Origin: Halichondria panicea
Lineage: Eukaryota > Porifera > Demospongiae > Suberitida > Halichondriidae
DNA: 64,000 nucleotides
NCBI RefSeq assembly: GCF_963675165.1
Contig: NC_087377.1
Coordinates: 13,326,198-13,390,197, forward strand
Reading direction: 5' to 3'
In this document: one piece after another, positions 23,535 to 36,344 of the stretch
Position numbering within the stretch: position 1 is the stretch's first letter
How the letters are laid out: the number at the start of each line of letters is the position of its first letter
Notes under the pieces: generated by a model
The model's input: only the letters and a program-made list of their open reading frames with translations
The model's database searches: none
Told to the model about the DNA's origin: nothing
Translations under genes and position numbers: made by a program

Positions 23535-25056
23535 TACTGGCTATTGACCAATTGGGAGAAAAAAAAGGTACGGTCCTAACGGATTTGTAATGGAGTTTGT
23601 TTTGGGTGATAGTTTTTAGGTTGATGTGTTTTTCTCACTGTATATATAGATTTGAAGAGAGTCCTGAAACAAGTCTGTCAAGCTAGGACCTTTAGTTAAC
23701 ATACATTATGATACAGTTTGTATTATTAAAATGAGTAATTATGGTACTGTCCTATAAAAGGGACCAACTGAGTATTGGGTGGGATGGTGGGGCATAAATC
23801 CCAAATGGATATCTCTTAAAGAAATCTACTGCATTTACACACAGTGCAAGTGCATATAATCCAGTGCATTATGCCATATAATGCAGTGCAATATATGGTA
23901 GCCATGGCAGTGATGCAACATGCCATATACTGAGCAATGGATTGCTTTGATCTGCCCACTCACTGGGCAACAAGCATGTGTATAATTATATTCAGGCTTT
24001 GGGACACGTTAACACATACATAGTTATACACCTCATTTTACATTTAGCATTTAGCTAATCATAATTATATATATATATACAAGCCTCACCCTCGGTTTAT
24101 AGGCATACAAAAATGAAAAAACATTTTATTATCTCATAATTGCATGCTTGAAATAGTTCTTAGTGCATGTAACAATCTCAGAGGTGTATATACGTACGGT
24201 CGATCAACAATATGACATTATTTATATAAGTAAAAAACTGCGCACAAAAATATACCTTTTCATAAGTGGCAAAAAATTTGCGCAAATTGCCATTTTTTTA
24301 GGATGACCGAGGTGACACTTAACTTATGGTGGCGGTGTAATTAGATACATCAACCTACGACAGCTTGTTTTTACTTTATATATGCAATATCTATACTCAC
24401 CACAGTGCATGCTTTAGCTAATTGCTTAACTTGTGTCAATCAGGACCTTTCTTTTTCTTGCATGTGTCACAGCCAGCCATAGTCACCCCTTTTTCTACTT
24501 TGTTCAGAAATCCTTTGCGGCTTTAATTCGAGGAACTTCACTACATAAGCACTAGCACTAAAACTGCATGGATCCCTGCAGGCTTCCTTGCTGGTCCTAT
24601 AGTCCCAGCATAGCCTATTATAGGTCCCAGTGAGTGATGTGTATTACCAAGAGTTCATGGTATGACCTATCACTGTAGACTAAAAACGTTTTTAATTTAG
24701 CTTTACGCTACTGCCTTGGTGAGGTTCATGGTTAAACTGCATGTTGCCTTGTTTATAATAACATTCTAACATTGCCTTGTTTATAATAATGTACCAGTAT
24801 TAATTTTACTTTTTTTATAGTTGCATAATATATATATAACTACTTTTATAACACTCTATAGTTGTAGGACATAATTATATAAATGTCTGGTTTAGCGCTC
24901 TAGTTCTGGACTGTCTATATATAGTAGTCGACTATAGACATTGAAAGTGTCTATATAGACTATAATTATGTTGTTATAATGATCGTTATCTATTGTTCTA
25001 GTTTAATCTGCACACCAGAAGTCAATTAGCATTATTTATTAGATGCAGCAATTGCA
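23535..25056. other. Gene-free stretch
   Basis: AT-rich with short palindromes and TATA runs. It holds the scrambled CATGCCATATA element (23850-23930) and nothing else that I can support. Confidence 0.6.
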
Positions 25057-26949
25057 ATGCAGCTACAAACAGTTATTATTTGCAGCACCCAGCTGTTCGT
25101 ACTGGCTGCTGGTGAGTTTTGCATGTGTGCATGTGGCTAGCTATAGCTATATAAAACTTGATATAGCTATAGCTATACATTTACATTTTTGCAGCTACTC
25201 TGACATCCACTCCCACTGTGGCCTGTCCTGGTGACACTGTCATCTTCACCTGCACTCTACCTGGTAGTCTCATACGATGGAAAGTCACTCCTCCAACGGT
25301 TCAAGGACCTTCGTTTAGATTGACTTTAATATTCACCGGCAGTGAAAATTTCGCTGTGACTGAGGGTAATCCAGCATTCCGAGGTGTTCTCACTGACTCC
25401 AGCGGAGGAATGCTCACTGCCACTCTCACCTCACTGTCTGAGGCCTCCATTGTAGAAGGTACTATGGTGTTGTGTGAGGGAGCAAGCTCACAAGAGGGTC
25501 CTCTCACTATCACTGTGGCTGGTGAGTGACTGATGGAATGCATACATGCATGTACACATGCACTGTCAGTTTATCAATACACTCATGCACAGATTCACCC
25601 TCCCCTCCACTGAATCCAAGGGTGTCCTCCTCAGCCCAAAACCAACTCAGCTCCTCTATTATCACTCTGGAGTGGGACCCTCCCTCCTCTACTGGTGGTG
25701 TGTCTGTCAGCTATGTCCTCATCATATCCCTAAAACCTCTCTCCGGGTCACCAGTCACCGTGGAGACTACCTCAGCACAGATAACTGTCTCATACAACAC
25801 TCCCTACAATGTGACAATCAGAGCTGACAACTGTGCTGGAATGAGTAATGATGTGATGATGATGATTCTTCCTATTGGTTAGTTTCTATTATAGCTGATC
25901 TCTTAAGTGTATAATATTGTTTGCTGCAGTTACCTGCCCCTCCAACCCAATACCTGCGAACAGAGTGACCATCAATGGTGCTCCTCCACCTCTCTCACTA
26001 GTAGGATCAACACTAAGCTTCACTTGCAATGGAGAGACAGTACCAGCAACCTGTGAGAGTGATGGACGATGGTCACCTGACCCCACCACTTACATCTGTC
26101 CCTCGGGTAAAATTAATGGTGAATCACTGTCATAGTTGTTACTATATAGCCCCTCCTCTCAGATGTCACCTGTGGCTTTCCTGTCGCACCTTCCAGAGGC
26201 AGTGTGGACGTTAAGGGCCGGACATCACCCTTTTCGATAGACTCAGTGGTAAAATTATATTGTGACAAGGGACTATTCCCAGCTGGTGATATGTCCAGTA
26301 CGTGTGAAAATGTGGGTGGAGTGGGAACTTGGAAGCCAGACACGAACATCACATGCAGAGTCATGCCTGGTGAGAATGCCATTGGCTAAATATTTTGTGT
26401 GTATTATTACATCTAATTTACATTTCACCGCAGTCAACTGCTCTCTACCCAAAAAGCCATCCAACGGAACTGTAGTAAACTATGAGAGGTTGAATGAGAC
26501 AGTGTCGGAGGGAACAGTGCTGACTTACAAGTGTGACAATGGACTCTCACTGGCTGGACCCAACACCATCACTTGCACTAATGCTGGTGTCTGGAGTATT
26601 GAGCCTGAGGCAATCGTGTGTGTACTTGAATGTGAGTAGCGCTTTTGTTAACGGTTGATATCCTATCAATTTGTTTACCTTCTCCATAGATGATATTTCC
26701 ACCACCTTATCTACTGGTGCTGCTATCGTTATAAGTATGATCATCACTTTCATTGCGACTCTAGCCACTGGATTCCTCACTGGACTCTTAGTGATGCACC
26801 TTTGCTCCCGTAAGAAGGCAGCTGAAGGACAAGCTAACGTAGGACCCACTGTACCAGCTGGTCCTGTTTATGAGGAGGTGTCACCCAAAATGGAAATTAA
26901 ACTGAAAAGTAACCAAGCATATGAACAGTCAACCAGTGTATACGTATAG
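25057..26949 (+). CDS. Receptor A: signal-Ig-FN3-sushi x3-TM-Tyr tail (intact)
   Basis: Seven exons, all phase 1: 25057-25111 signal peptide (MQLQTVIICSTQLFVLAA), 25195-25521 Ig-like (CPGDTVIFTC, RW, VLCEG), 25593-25877 FN3 (PLNPRVSSS, LEWDPPSSTGG, YVLIIS, YNVTIRADNC), 25930-26106, 26163-26369 and 26434-26631 sushi/CCP domains with their Cys and W (FTCNGE...TCESDGRW; SSTCENVGGVGTW; LTYKCDNGLSLAG), and 26690-26949 for the membrane segment (IVISMIITFIATLATGFLTGLLVM), SRKKA stop-transfer and a short tail with PVYEEVSPK and NQAYEQS. No stop or frameshift was seen. It is inferred to be a cell-surface recognition or adhesion receptor. The tail tyrosines suggest SH2/PTB signalling. It is the best-preserved member of the local family. 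Confidence 0.88.
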
Positions 26950-27296
26950 GACTGTGAAAGTTTAGCATTAATCCAGTGTCTGCATTTATAGCTTATCAGT
27001 TGTATGCGATGTATATATGTATTATAGAGCCAAGGTTTTATACATCAACTTATAATTATAGCGTCTAGATCTGTTGTTTGTAATATTAACACTTGAGAAC
27101 TGAATGTAAACAGTAACACAAATCAATGTGTACATCTAGCTGTTCATTAAACCATCACAACTCATGACATTATTTTTATGTCAGCAATATTTATTTAACA
27201 ATTAAAGAAATATATATATACAGTCAAAGAGTAATCTATGATTTGTTAATTGCACATGCATAAACACTGATATACATTCTTGATTGCAGCAAGGGT

Positions 27297-27349
27297 ATAG
27301 AAGAAGGTTCTGTATGCACAGAGCACAGTACAGAACCTTCTTCTATACA
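27297..27349. repeat. Perfect hairpin, 20-bp arms
   Basis: TATAGAAGAAGGTTCTGTA at left and TACAGAACCTTCTTCTATA at right, about 14 bp apart. No neighbouring gene explains it. Confidence 0.85.
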
Positions 27350-28171
27350 AAGCTAAGTAACTTCTATAGACAGTACAGATCTAGGTCTAGGTAGATTGTT
27401 CTGGATCATTACTGTTCCAGTGGATACTCCCCTTAGATTGAAGGTTCATCTGCATGGAAATTGAATATCTCTACCTTCCAGTTGTCTATAATTTTATGAC
27501 CTTTAGTAGACCGTCTGAGAGGCTGTATGACTTGAGGTTGAAGTTATTCTTCCTGGTTTTGTGACTCTTCTGGCTGAGCTGGAGATGAGGATATCATCGG
27601 CATTTCCTTCAGTTTGCAGCATAATATAGCTAGTCGTTCGTCTTCTATAATTATAGTCTCACTTTGTAAGTTATATTTCCTTATTTTGATACAATCACTC
27701 CAGGCGTCCATAGCGAATTGGTACCTGCTTCTCTATAAAATAAGTACTATAGGAATACATGAAGAAACGCTCTTATTATACCTACACTATCAGGGAGCAT
27801 GTGATTCAGTATATATACGGATGATCCCATGCAGAGCCACTTTGTAGACTTCTACATGTATGTAAAACATCACATGAATCGTTTCCGTTTCCAATCCTTC
27901 TTCCTCTTCTATCTATAATTATAATTATTATATATGAATGACCACCACATTACCACCATATTATTTATCTACCACACATTCAAGCTATGTTACCTTTATC
28001 CCATACCCCACTGCACATGCATACCATAGTTATTAAACTAGATCTAAGTTGCAAAATTAATGTTCATCAGTTACAATCTTTACTTTTGACATGCAGGAAA
28101 ACTCCAGATTGGAACTTTAGAACAACTCTATATACGGTAAACAACAACAAGCACAACGTTATACCGTCAGG

Positions 28172-28393
28172 ATACCGTATACATGTATATAGCGCGAATT
28201 TTTGAAGGTATACTTATATTTCGTGGAATAGCCTCTAAAAGCATTTCGTTGCACAATTTTCGTGGCTTACCGGAAGCCACACCTTTAATCTTTGCACGTT
28301 ATAGCAGATAATTCTAATTCAAGAACAATTTTCGTGTATATATTTGTTACTCACAAAATCAGCAGCCCCTCGAAAATTTCGCGCAATACGGTA
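28172..28393. repeat. TACCGTATA inverted-repeat element
   Basis: It starts ATACCGTATAC...AGCGCGAATTTTTG and ends CTCGAAAATTTCGCGCAATACGGTA. The interior shares TTTGCACGTTATAGCAGAT with the copy at 38929-39068. Confidence 0.82.
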
Positions 28394-28635
28394 TGTAATA
28401 TCCACACACAATAAACTCACTGTCTCATGACTGGAGAAAACGTATCTATATAGCAATAGGTAAAGATGTCACATTTTGCTTTTGCACTTTACTTGTCTAT
28501 GTCCTGTTAAAATAATTATCATGGTGAACTTGTTAGTGATATAAGTATATTCTGTTGGTAGTGATAATTAACTCTCAGATAGGAGGTATGAATATAACAA
28601 GAGTGTATTTTGATGTTTGTTCCATTTCAATACAG

Positions 28636-30060
28636 AGGCCTCATTAGTGTCCAACACGAGTGTGGCGTGTCCTGGAGAGGCAGTTCTGCTCACATGCTCT
28701 GTGCCCGGTATTGCATTGCAATGGAGAGTAGATCCTTCAGCAGAGTCTGGGTTGATCTCAGTAGTACAAACGATATATTCTCACTAGCTGGTCGAAGGGA
28801 TACATTTAGATCAGAAGTGATCATGTTTGAGGCTGTTCTTGTAAGCAATGATGGTGGAACTCTGACGTCCACCCTCATTAACCTCAGTGAAGTGTCTGTA
28901 CTGGATGGTAGTATCGTCACCTGTACTGTGACTGTTAGTGGTGGTGCTATATGCCAATAGAGTCACATAAGACCATTATAGTTGCTGGTGAGTATCATTT
29001 CTCATGTAGCTATATAGCTGGTGATACACACATGCATGCAGTTGCTCCAACCTATCCAGTCAACCCAAGGGTGTCACACACTCTAAACCAACCCAGCTCC
29101 TCCATTATCACTCTAGAGTGGGACCATCCTTCCTCTACTGGTGGTGTGTCTGTCAGCTATGTCCTCACCATCTCCCCAACACCCCTCTTTGGGTCACCAG
29201 TCACCATGGAGACCACCTCCACACAGATTACCGTCTCTTACAACACACCCTACAATGTGACTGTCAACTGTGCTGGAATGAGTCAATTGAGTAAGCCTTA
29301 TTCCCGTCATTGACTGCAATTTTATAGTCATAAAACATACGTACTCGTTCCTTATCATACTTTAAATCAATGCAGTTGTATGCCTAACATGCACCGTCTA
29401 CTGCTGCTGGTGTGATCATCACCAACACACCTCCTGTCACTATTGGTGGATCCATGCTCACCTTCACTTGCAGTGGAGACAATGAAGTGAGGATCTCTAC
29501 CTGTGGCAGTAGCGGGTGGTCTCCTGACCCTGGGACCTTTGACTGTGGTAGCCCAGTTACAGGTATCAAATTAATGTTGATCTCATGCATGTTGCATTTC
29601 ACCACTGTGACAGTCAACTGCTTTCTACCCAAGGAACTATCCAACCATATTATTATAGTGGACTCTGAGCTGTTGAATGAGACAGTGTTGGAGGGAACAG
29701 TGCTGACTTACCAGTGTGACAATAGACTCTCACTGACTGGACCCAACAACGTCACTTGCACCAATGCACTGAGCCTGAGGCACTCATGTGTGTGTCACCA
29801 ACTGAAGGTGAAGGCCATCATGTTTGTACTTAAATGTGAGTTATGGTTCGTAATCTCGATTTCACAGATCCTACTGCCACCTCCCTATCTATTGGCGTAG
29901 TTGCTGCTATCAGCGTAATTATTACTTTCTTTATGACTGTCATTCTTGGATTCCTCACTGGACTCCTAGTGATGCACCTTTGCTCTCGTAAGAAGGCAGT
30001 ATACTCTCTAGCAGCTAAAGGACAAGTTCAGGTTCGTAATTGTTTGCTATCTACTATATA
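28636..30060 (+). pseudogene. Receptor B: broken Ig-FN3-sushi-TM paralogue
   Basis: It is collinear with receptor A. The Ig exon (28636-28987) changes frame at least twice: ACPGEAVLLTC is in one frame, VSNDGGTLTSTL in a second and HKTIIVAG in a third. FN3 exon 29042 onward (SSSIITLEWDHPSSTGG) has lost two residues before NCAG. The first sushi exon (about 29374-29550) begins out of frame with a stop and then reads LTFTCSGDN and GWSPDPG. The second (29612 onward) loses its last Cys/W region. The membrane exon near 29868 (AISVIITFFMTVILGFLTGLLVM, SRKKAVYS) runs into a premature stop at 30059. The exon order survives, so decay is recent, with several independent lesions. Confidence 0.85.
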
Positions 30061-30068
30061 AAATCTCA

Positions 30069-30745
30069 CAGTTTCTACTGTCGCTCCTTTGTCCTCCACT
30101 TCTGCAACTGTCGCTATCAGTGTCATCATTATATTATATCCTCAAGCCTCTCAAGTGGGATCTAATATGACTATTCCATCTCATATACATTTGGTGCATG
30201 GGTGTTTTAATTTGGCGGTTTGGCGGATTTTATCGAAGATCGCCTAGTTAAAAACCATACGCCAACTGCAGGGTGTCACACAGTATTGAGAGGAGGAGGG
30301 AAATGAAAGAGCGGATCCAGGAACTTTGAACGGGATGGTTTAAATCAAAATGTTTTTTCAAGACTCTGTTACTGTACAACTGCCTGGGAAAAAGTTTAAT
30401 CGAGGTGTATTCTGATGGGTTTTGGGGTGACCTAAGCACTCTCATTATAATTATTACCTGAATGCAAATTTTAGGGGGGGGGGGGTTTCAACCAGAGAAT
30501 ATCCCCTTTCCCCTGCATGTATGACACCCTGCCAAGTCAGTTCAAATGGCTGATTCGCCAAATAATTATAATACCCGCCAATTTTTCAGTTCTTCTACGG
30601 TATAGTTTCTCCTGGCGCCCCCCTATCGATTTCCTCGCTTGGCTCCTGGTTAATGCTGTCGTAAGAAACCAGCTAGCTATAGAGAAGATTGAACTGAATA
30701 CTAACCATGCAGGCGTATAGGCCGTTAGCATTGTGAAACTCGTAT
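30069..30745 (+). pseudogene. Remnant TM/tail exon split by insertions
   Basis: 30069-30170 resembles the start of the receptor membrane exon (TCCACTTCTGCAACTGTCGC, then ATCAGTGTCATCATTATA), and 30625-30745 resembles its end (GATTGAACTGAATACTAACC, then CATTGTGAAACT, as in receptor C). About 450 bp of unrelated DNA lies between, including the element at 30269-30533. It implies a further lost receptor copy. Confidence 0.7.
30269..30533. mobile_element. Inverted-repeat element, CAGGGTGTCA ends
   Basis: Ends CAGGGTGTCACACAG and CTGCATGTATGACACCCTG enclose a G-run (30474-30486) and a C-rich block. A second copy is at 42851-43038. No coding capacity. Confidence 0.78.
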
Positions 30746-30803
30746 AGCATTAAATTATTATGCCTTGAGGCGTATAGCCACACGAGAGATACGGTAAAGC
30801 TAG

Positions 30804-30804
<1 letters not shown>

Positions 30805-30882
<78 letters not shown>

Positions 30883-30898
30883 TGCGTGTGTGTGTGTC
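30805..30898. repeat. (TG)n microsatellite inside a dispersed repeat
   Basis: About 90 bp of TG, changing to TGCG near its end. Flanks (GAGGCGTATAGCC before; ATTTGTGGATTTGCAAA about 75 bp after) also flank the TG tract at 45419-45577, so the microsatellite travels with a larger element. Confidence 0.85.
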
Positions 30899-31575
30899 TA
30901 TTCTAGCTGCAACTGCCCAACGGCTACGATGCAATAACAAATACAGGTCCAGCCACGTTCTCTCTTGGATTTAATTTGTGGATTTGCAAACTAAAGCTTC
31001 TTTCTCGAGTTATGGCTAAGTCTCGCGGAAGCCAGACCCAAAAATAGGGTCTGGCCAATTTCACCATACATTAACCGCGCCACAAATATAGTGGAGCTCG
31101 AAGTAGCTGATAAGTGTTTGTATAAGTTGTGAAACCACACTGTCCACACAGCTGCATCTTCTAGCTAATAGAAGTATGTGGTTTTGTACATTGTTCTAAC
31201 CACTTGACTAATCACTTATGAATGCAAACAATCACGCGAGACCGCTGCACAAGTAGGTAGCTATATGCATGTCAAGTAGCGCTATAGCTATTTGTTAGCT
31301 ACAGGAGGCAGAAAAAGAGCTGAAAGCTGCATGCATGTACTGCTATAGAAGCAAGCCCTTGTGAACTCCGACACTCATTTCAGATACACCCCTTTTCGAA
31401 TTTATTGAGCGGAAATGCAAAATACTTATTTAAAACTTCTACATTGACATTGTAGATCTATATAGCTACATGCTAGTTCTATCCTCCTTGAAGAGATCAT
31501 TCATCAAGCCATATCAGATATAGACTTCTGTACTGCTCTTCTATATTAAATGTGTACGCATTCAACAATAATTAC

Positions 31576-31692
31576 TAGCCTCGTTCCCAGGCCGATCCGT
31601 CTCCAATTGAACGCCGATCCGTCTCTAATTGAACGCTAGGTCGAGTCGACCTAGCGTTCAATTGGAGACGGATCGGCCTGGGAACGAGGCTA
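31576..31692. mobile_element. Foldback element with exact 9-10 bp target duplication
   Basis: A near-perfect hairpin starting TAGCCTCGTTCCCAGGCCGA and ending TCGGCCTGGGAACGAGGCTA, centred on GGTCGAGTCGACC. It is flanked on both sides by CAATAATTAC (31566-31575 and 31693-31702). One inner segment (CGATCCGTCTCCAATTGAACG) is duplicated. A relative is at 46914-47012. The 9-bp duplication points to a Mutator-like mobiliser (inference). Confidence 0.9.
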
Positions 31693-31948
31693 CAATAATT
31701 ACATGATTATACAAAGCAAACTACCTCTTAGCAAAAGCAAATCATGGCGAGAGGCATTAGCCCAGCGTAGTTTGCAACACTCGTTATTCTGGCATTTTGT
31801 TTGTTTTATAGTTGTATATGTGGTTGACTTCTTCAACATTCTGATGTGGTTTTTCTGACTTCCTCAATAGAGGGTGTGTTTCATATCATAAGTGATCAAT
31901 AAACTTAAGCTTGTTGTTGTTGTACCAGCTAGTTATATAGCTCCTGCA

Positions 31949-34838
31949 ATGCAAGTACAGACAGTTCTTATCAGCATGCAGCTGTTTTCTCTTGCTGCAG
32001 GTAAGTTAAAATCCATATTGCATGTGTTCACTGGAACACACAATTTTTCTCAGCCACACTGACATCCATCCCCCCTGTGGCCTGTCCTGGTGACACTGTC
32101 ACCTTCACCTGCACTCTGCCTGGTAGTCTCATACGATGGACGGTCACTTCTCCACAACTACAAGTATTCACCGTAACTGTGGACAGCAACACCAATGAGA
32201 CACAAGGTGATCCAGCATTTCGAGGTGTTCTCACTGACTCCAGAGGAGGAATGGTCACTGCCACTCTCACCTCACTGTCTGAGGCCTCCATTGTAGAGGG
32301 TACTATGGTGGAGTGTTTGGGAGCGAGCTCACAAGAGGGTCCTCTCACCATCACTGTGGCTGGTGAGTTCTTTGTTTGTATTAAACATATAAGTTTTAAC
32401 ATTGTGGAACAAGTATAATTAATGCACCCACAGATCCACCCTCCCCTCCACTGAATCTAAGGGTGTCCTCCATTCTAAACCAACTCAGCTCTTCTAATAT
32501 CACTCTGGATTGGGACCCTCCCTTCTCTACTGGTGGTGTGTCTGTCAGGTATGTCCTCATCATCTCCCCAACATCTCTCTCCGGGTCACCGGTTACCGTA
32601 GAGACCACCTCCACACAGATCACTGTCTCCTACAACACACCCTATGATGTGACCGTCAGAGCTGTCAACTGTGCTGGAATGAGTCAAGAAAGTCAAATTG
32701 TGTATCTTAATTTTAGTAAGCTATTTCATGGTTGCACGTACAGATACACGCAGTGAATACATGCGTACAGTACATTGTTTAAAAGGAATGTTGATCTCAT
32801 GCAGTATTCGGCTGTGGTTCTCCTGTTGCACCATCTAGAGGAAGTGTGGACATCAGTGGTGGGACACCACCATTCTCACTGGGTTTACAGGTCATCTATC
32901 GCTGTCATGAGGGACTGTTTCCCTCTGATGTGAGGACCAGCACATGCACTGATGTGGGGGGTAGGGGAGAGTGGGTAGAGAACCCTGGGAGTTTGGTGTG
33001 CAGAGAGAGGCCAGGTATAACAAAATTATAGTCTAAATTAATTTTTCTTTTCATTTTTTGCTGTGTATATAAGTCAACGTACTGCACTGTACCTGTCGTA
33101 CCATCCAATGCTACTATATAATAGTACCAAGCTAGTGTCACAACGGCCGGTGCTATATACAGTATATTTCCTGTGCGTTGCATTTCACATACTCAGTCAA
33201 CTGCTCTCTACCCTCGGAGCCATCCAACGGAACTATAGTGGACTATGAGAGGTTGAATGAGACAGTGTTGGAGGGAACAGTGCTGACTTACCAGTGTGAC
33301 AATGGACTCTCATTGACTGGACCCAACACCATGATCACTTGCACTAATGCTGGAGACTGGAGCACTGAGCCTGCAGAGGCAATAATGTGCGTGTCACTAA
33401 CTGAAGGTGAGGATAATTAACCCGAGGCATATAGGCAACCATGGGAGTTACGGTAATCCCTATGTTTTTTTTGTCTGTGTTTTTAAGTCTGCTCACCTGG
33501 TTGCCATAGCGCCTTCGTTTACAGTACGGATAGCCTCAACGCTCTAATTAGTGGCATGCATGTTGTGACCTTGATTGAAAGCAAGCAAAAAAAGCTAAGA
33601 AGGTATACAATATGGATATGGAATTATAGTCACAAGTCGTACATGATTGTGTATACGCAGTCATGCAGCCATGTGGAGCCTTATTTTTCACGGGAAGAAT
33701 TCTTTGCTGGCTCTAGATCTACTGTGATCGAACCTATATATATACTCTGGTCCTGCATACGCAGTCATGCAGCCATGTGGAGCCTTATTTTTCATGGGAA
33801 GAATTCTTTGCTGGCTCTAGATCTACTGTGATCGAGCCTATATATACTCTGGTCCCATGCACTGCACGTCAGGTGTCCTATATAAATTATACATGTACTT
33901 GTAACACTCTAGGCCTTGATTTTTGCTAGCTGTGATCCTAACGGTCCGGGACTCCCATTGCATTTTCAGGGTTTATTTCACCTGCTTAAAATGTTCTGTC
34001 ACCCATTTGGAGCATGTAAATTTTGTACAATCATATAAATCACCTCTCAATTGCAATTAAATTTCTTACTTAGTAACTTATAACAACAATCCCTAACAAT
34101 GTGTTTGCTTAGTCACAATCAGTATACTACAATGATGTTACATCATGCAATCATGTAGCTGGTACATTGTATATCCGAGTAATCATTGTGAATTTCTCCT
34201 TTGGCGACCAGCCACCCAGGAGTCAGGGGGCTAATGCCCCCGGCCCATGTTTTGTCCCTGAAATTTGGCTGGGGAAGTTGCCACCGGCTTATCCACCAAA
34301 TATTTATTCTAGTTAAACGTTAATTATTAATTTTGTATAATTATTTTATACGAGCGAGGATCAATAATTATCAAAACCTAAATTAGATCTAGTGCTGGTA
34401 ATTATCCTTGCTAGAACGCAATAGTTAGATCGTATGAGGTCAATTTTCTGCTGATTAATTGGTTCACCCTAAAATATTCTAGTCACAGTACAACACAGTG
34501 TATACTCTAGGTGTGATATACAACTGCCTCAGGCTTCTATATATCCATTCCAATCCTCCACAGCTCCGACTGTTACAGCTGCTGCCACCCTATCAACTGG
34601 TGCAACTCTTGCCATCAGTGTTACTACTACTTTCGTTGCGTCTACTATCCTTGGATTTCTCGCTGGACTCCTAGTGATGTATTTGTTTACGCGTAAGAAG
34701 GCAGTGTACTACACAAGAAAAACAGCATTATCTGTTGTACAACCCACTAAACCAGTTGGTCCTGTTTATGAAGAGGTTTCACCCAAAGAGGAGATTGAAC
34801 TGAACACTAACCAGGCGTATGGACCATTAGGACTGTGA
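31949..34838 (+). CDS. Receptor C: signal-Ig-FN3-sushi x2-TM-Tyr tail (intact)
   Basis: Seven exons, phase 1: 31949-32000 signal peptide (MQVQTVLISMQLFSLAA), 32054-32362 Ig-like, 32434-32715 FN3, 32805-33014 and 33197-33406 sushi/CCP, 34564-34838 membrane segment (LAISVTTTFVASTILGFLAGLLVM), TRKKAVYY and tail with PVYEEVSPKEE and NQAYGPLGL. It lacks the counterpart of receptor A's first sushi exon. Many stretches are nearly identical to A at DNA level, so duplication or gene conversion is recent. The last intron is long (33407-34563) and holds a 104-bp tandem duplication. No stops or shifts were seen. Role as for A: inferred surface recognition with tyrosine signalling. Confidence 0.87.
33653..33860. 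repeat. 104-bp tandem duplication in an intron
   Basis: ATACGCAGTCATGCAGCCAT starts at 33653 and again at 33757; the two units differ at only a few positions. Confidence 0.92.
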
Positions 34839-36188
34839 AACTTCATGCTACTAATTAACTTTTGCACTAACTATCATCATATAAGTTTTCTAGCCAGTAT
34901 TATAAGTGTTTCACCTGCTATAGATCGCTAAACATTATTTTAACAATAGTATAATCTTTGTATAAAAATGTAAACATGTATACATGCATGCATGCACAAC
35001 ATTGAGAGAAGCTGCAGTTACTGTTCTGTCAAACCTGTCCAGATACCTGCAGTTAATAGTAAAGGAAGTGCATTACATCTGCCATATGAAGTTAGGAAGT
35101 ATAATTATATGTAAGCAAAAAATTTATTGTGGATGTGTGTATTATTATGGTTTGTTTATAAGAGACATTCCATGTCGAGTTACCACAAACAAAATAATGT
35201 GCACCCCCTCAGATTTCAACGAAACCTGGCATATACACATACACACCTTTTTTTTCCATATAATTTTATTAGTCGAATGAATCAGCCGCACATCTCAGAG
35301 AGGAATTACGTCTGAGTACTCTCTACGTAATGTCATGTCACAATGGAATGTATTACGACGTACACTGTACAAGCTGACAAAACCATAAAACCATGATTAT
35401 TATAACTGTGCCACATCCGCTATCTCTTGTTTAGCCACAACATTTGCTTGCTGCTCAACCGCACGTGAAGTTTCATTATTTACCGCCTCCTATTCAAGTC
35501 ACCTGATACTTAATGTCACGTTGGAATTAAGAGTGCTCAGACGGTATCCTTTAGGAAGGGCGACTGATTCATGAGACAAATGTTGTGTAACCCCATAATA
35601 ATGTCATATGGCTTCTTAGCCTTAAATTCACTATAATTATTTTGGTGACGACCCGGTTCATAAAGCATTAACTTCTGCCATGATTGATATAGGACTGTAC
35701 CACCGTACTCTTTATGATAATTATGATATGATCTTTCAGGTGACATGTTTAAAGGGGGTGGGCACTCGTCAAAGTTCATTATTCAATATTGTAACTCAAA
35801 AATGACGTCTTTAGTTACTATTGTCCGCCTTTTATAACTTAATTTCGTGATGGGGATCAGAAGATATGGGCATTGCAATATAAAAGTGAACTGCAGTTAT
35901 TGACACGACTGTGGGTCATTCCATAGGAATTTCCTATAGCTAAAGGGTGACCTTTCAGAATTTTCCGAAGCATCACGTATAGATAGAGCTAATAATTAAC
36001 ACACATAAGAATTATTGCTTCTGAGATAAGGCCACTTCTAAAAGAGAAACAACTTATGATCAGAGTGTTTCCAGAGTGTATTCTTGTAGCTTATGCAACA
36101 ACTAGGGTTTGTGTGGCCAGATTATGGGATAACACTAAAAGTTGGTTAAACATTTGGTTTGAAACAACTACTAAATGAAAGGTATACT

Positions 36189-36344
36189 GTATAGCAAATA
36201 ATTTTTGTTGGTGGACATTTTCATACAAACTATCCATTTGTATTCGTACAGGTCAGGATGGTGACGTTGAATGAAACATTTTTCAGTTTTAATTTTTGTA
36301 GTCACTGATACGAAAATGTCCACCATACGAAAATAACCCACTAT
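36189..36344. repeat. TATAGCGGG-family inverted repeat
   Basis: TACTGTATAGCAAATAATTT at left; CACCATACGAAAATAACCC then ACTATA at right. It shares GAAAATGTCCACCATACGAA with the copy at 22933-23067. Confidence 0.75.

Larger units (their letters stand above)
26950..28635. other. Intergenic between receptors A and B
   Basis: No supported gene. It holds a perfect small hairpin (27297-27349) and a TACCGTATA-family element (28172-28393). A signal-peptide exon for receptor B was sought here and not found. Confidence 0.55.

Noticed and set aside
25526-25827. Alternative plus and minus frames over the FN3 exon
   Set aside because: Shadows of the receptor A exon, whose frame is fixed by phase-1 joins and domain residues.
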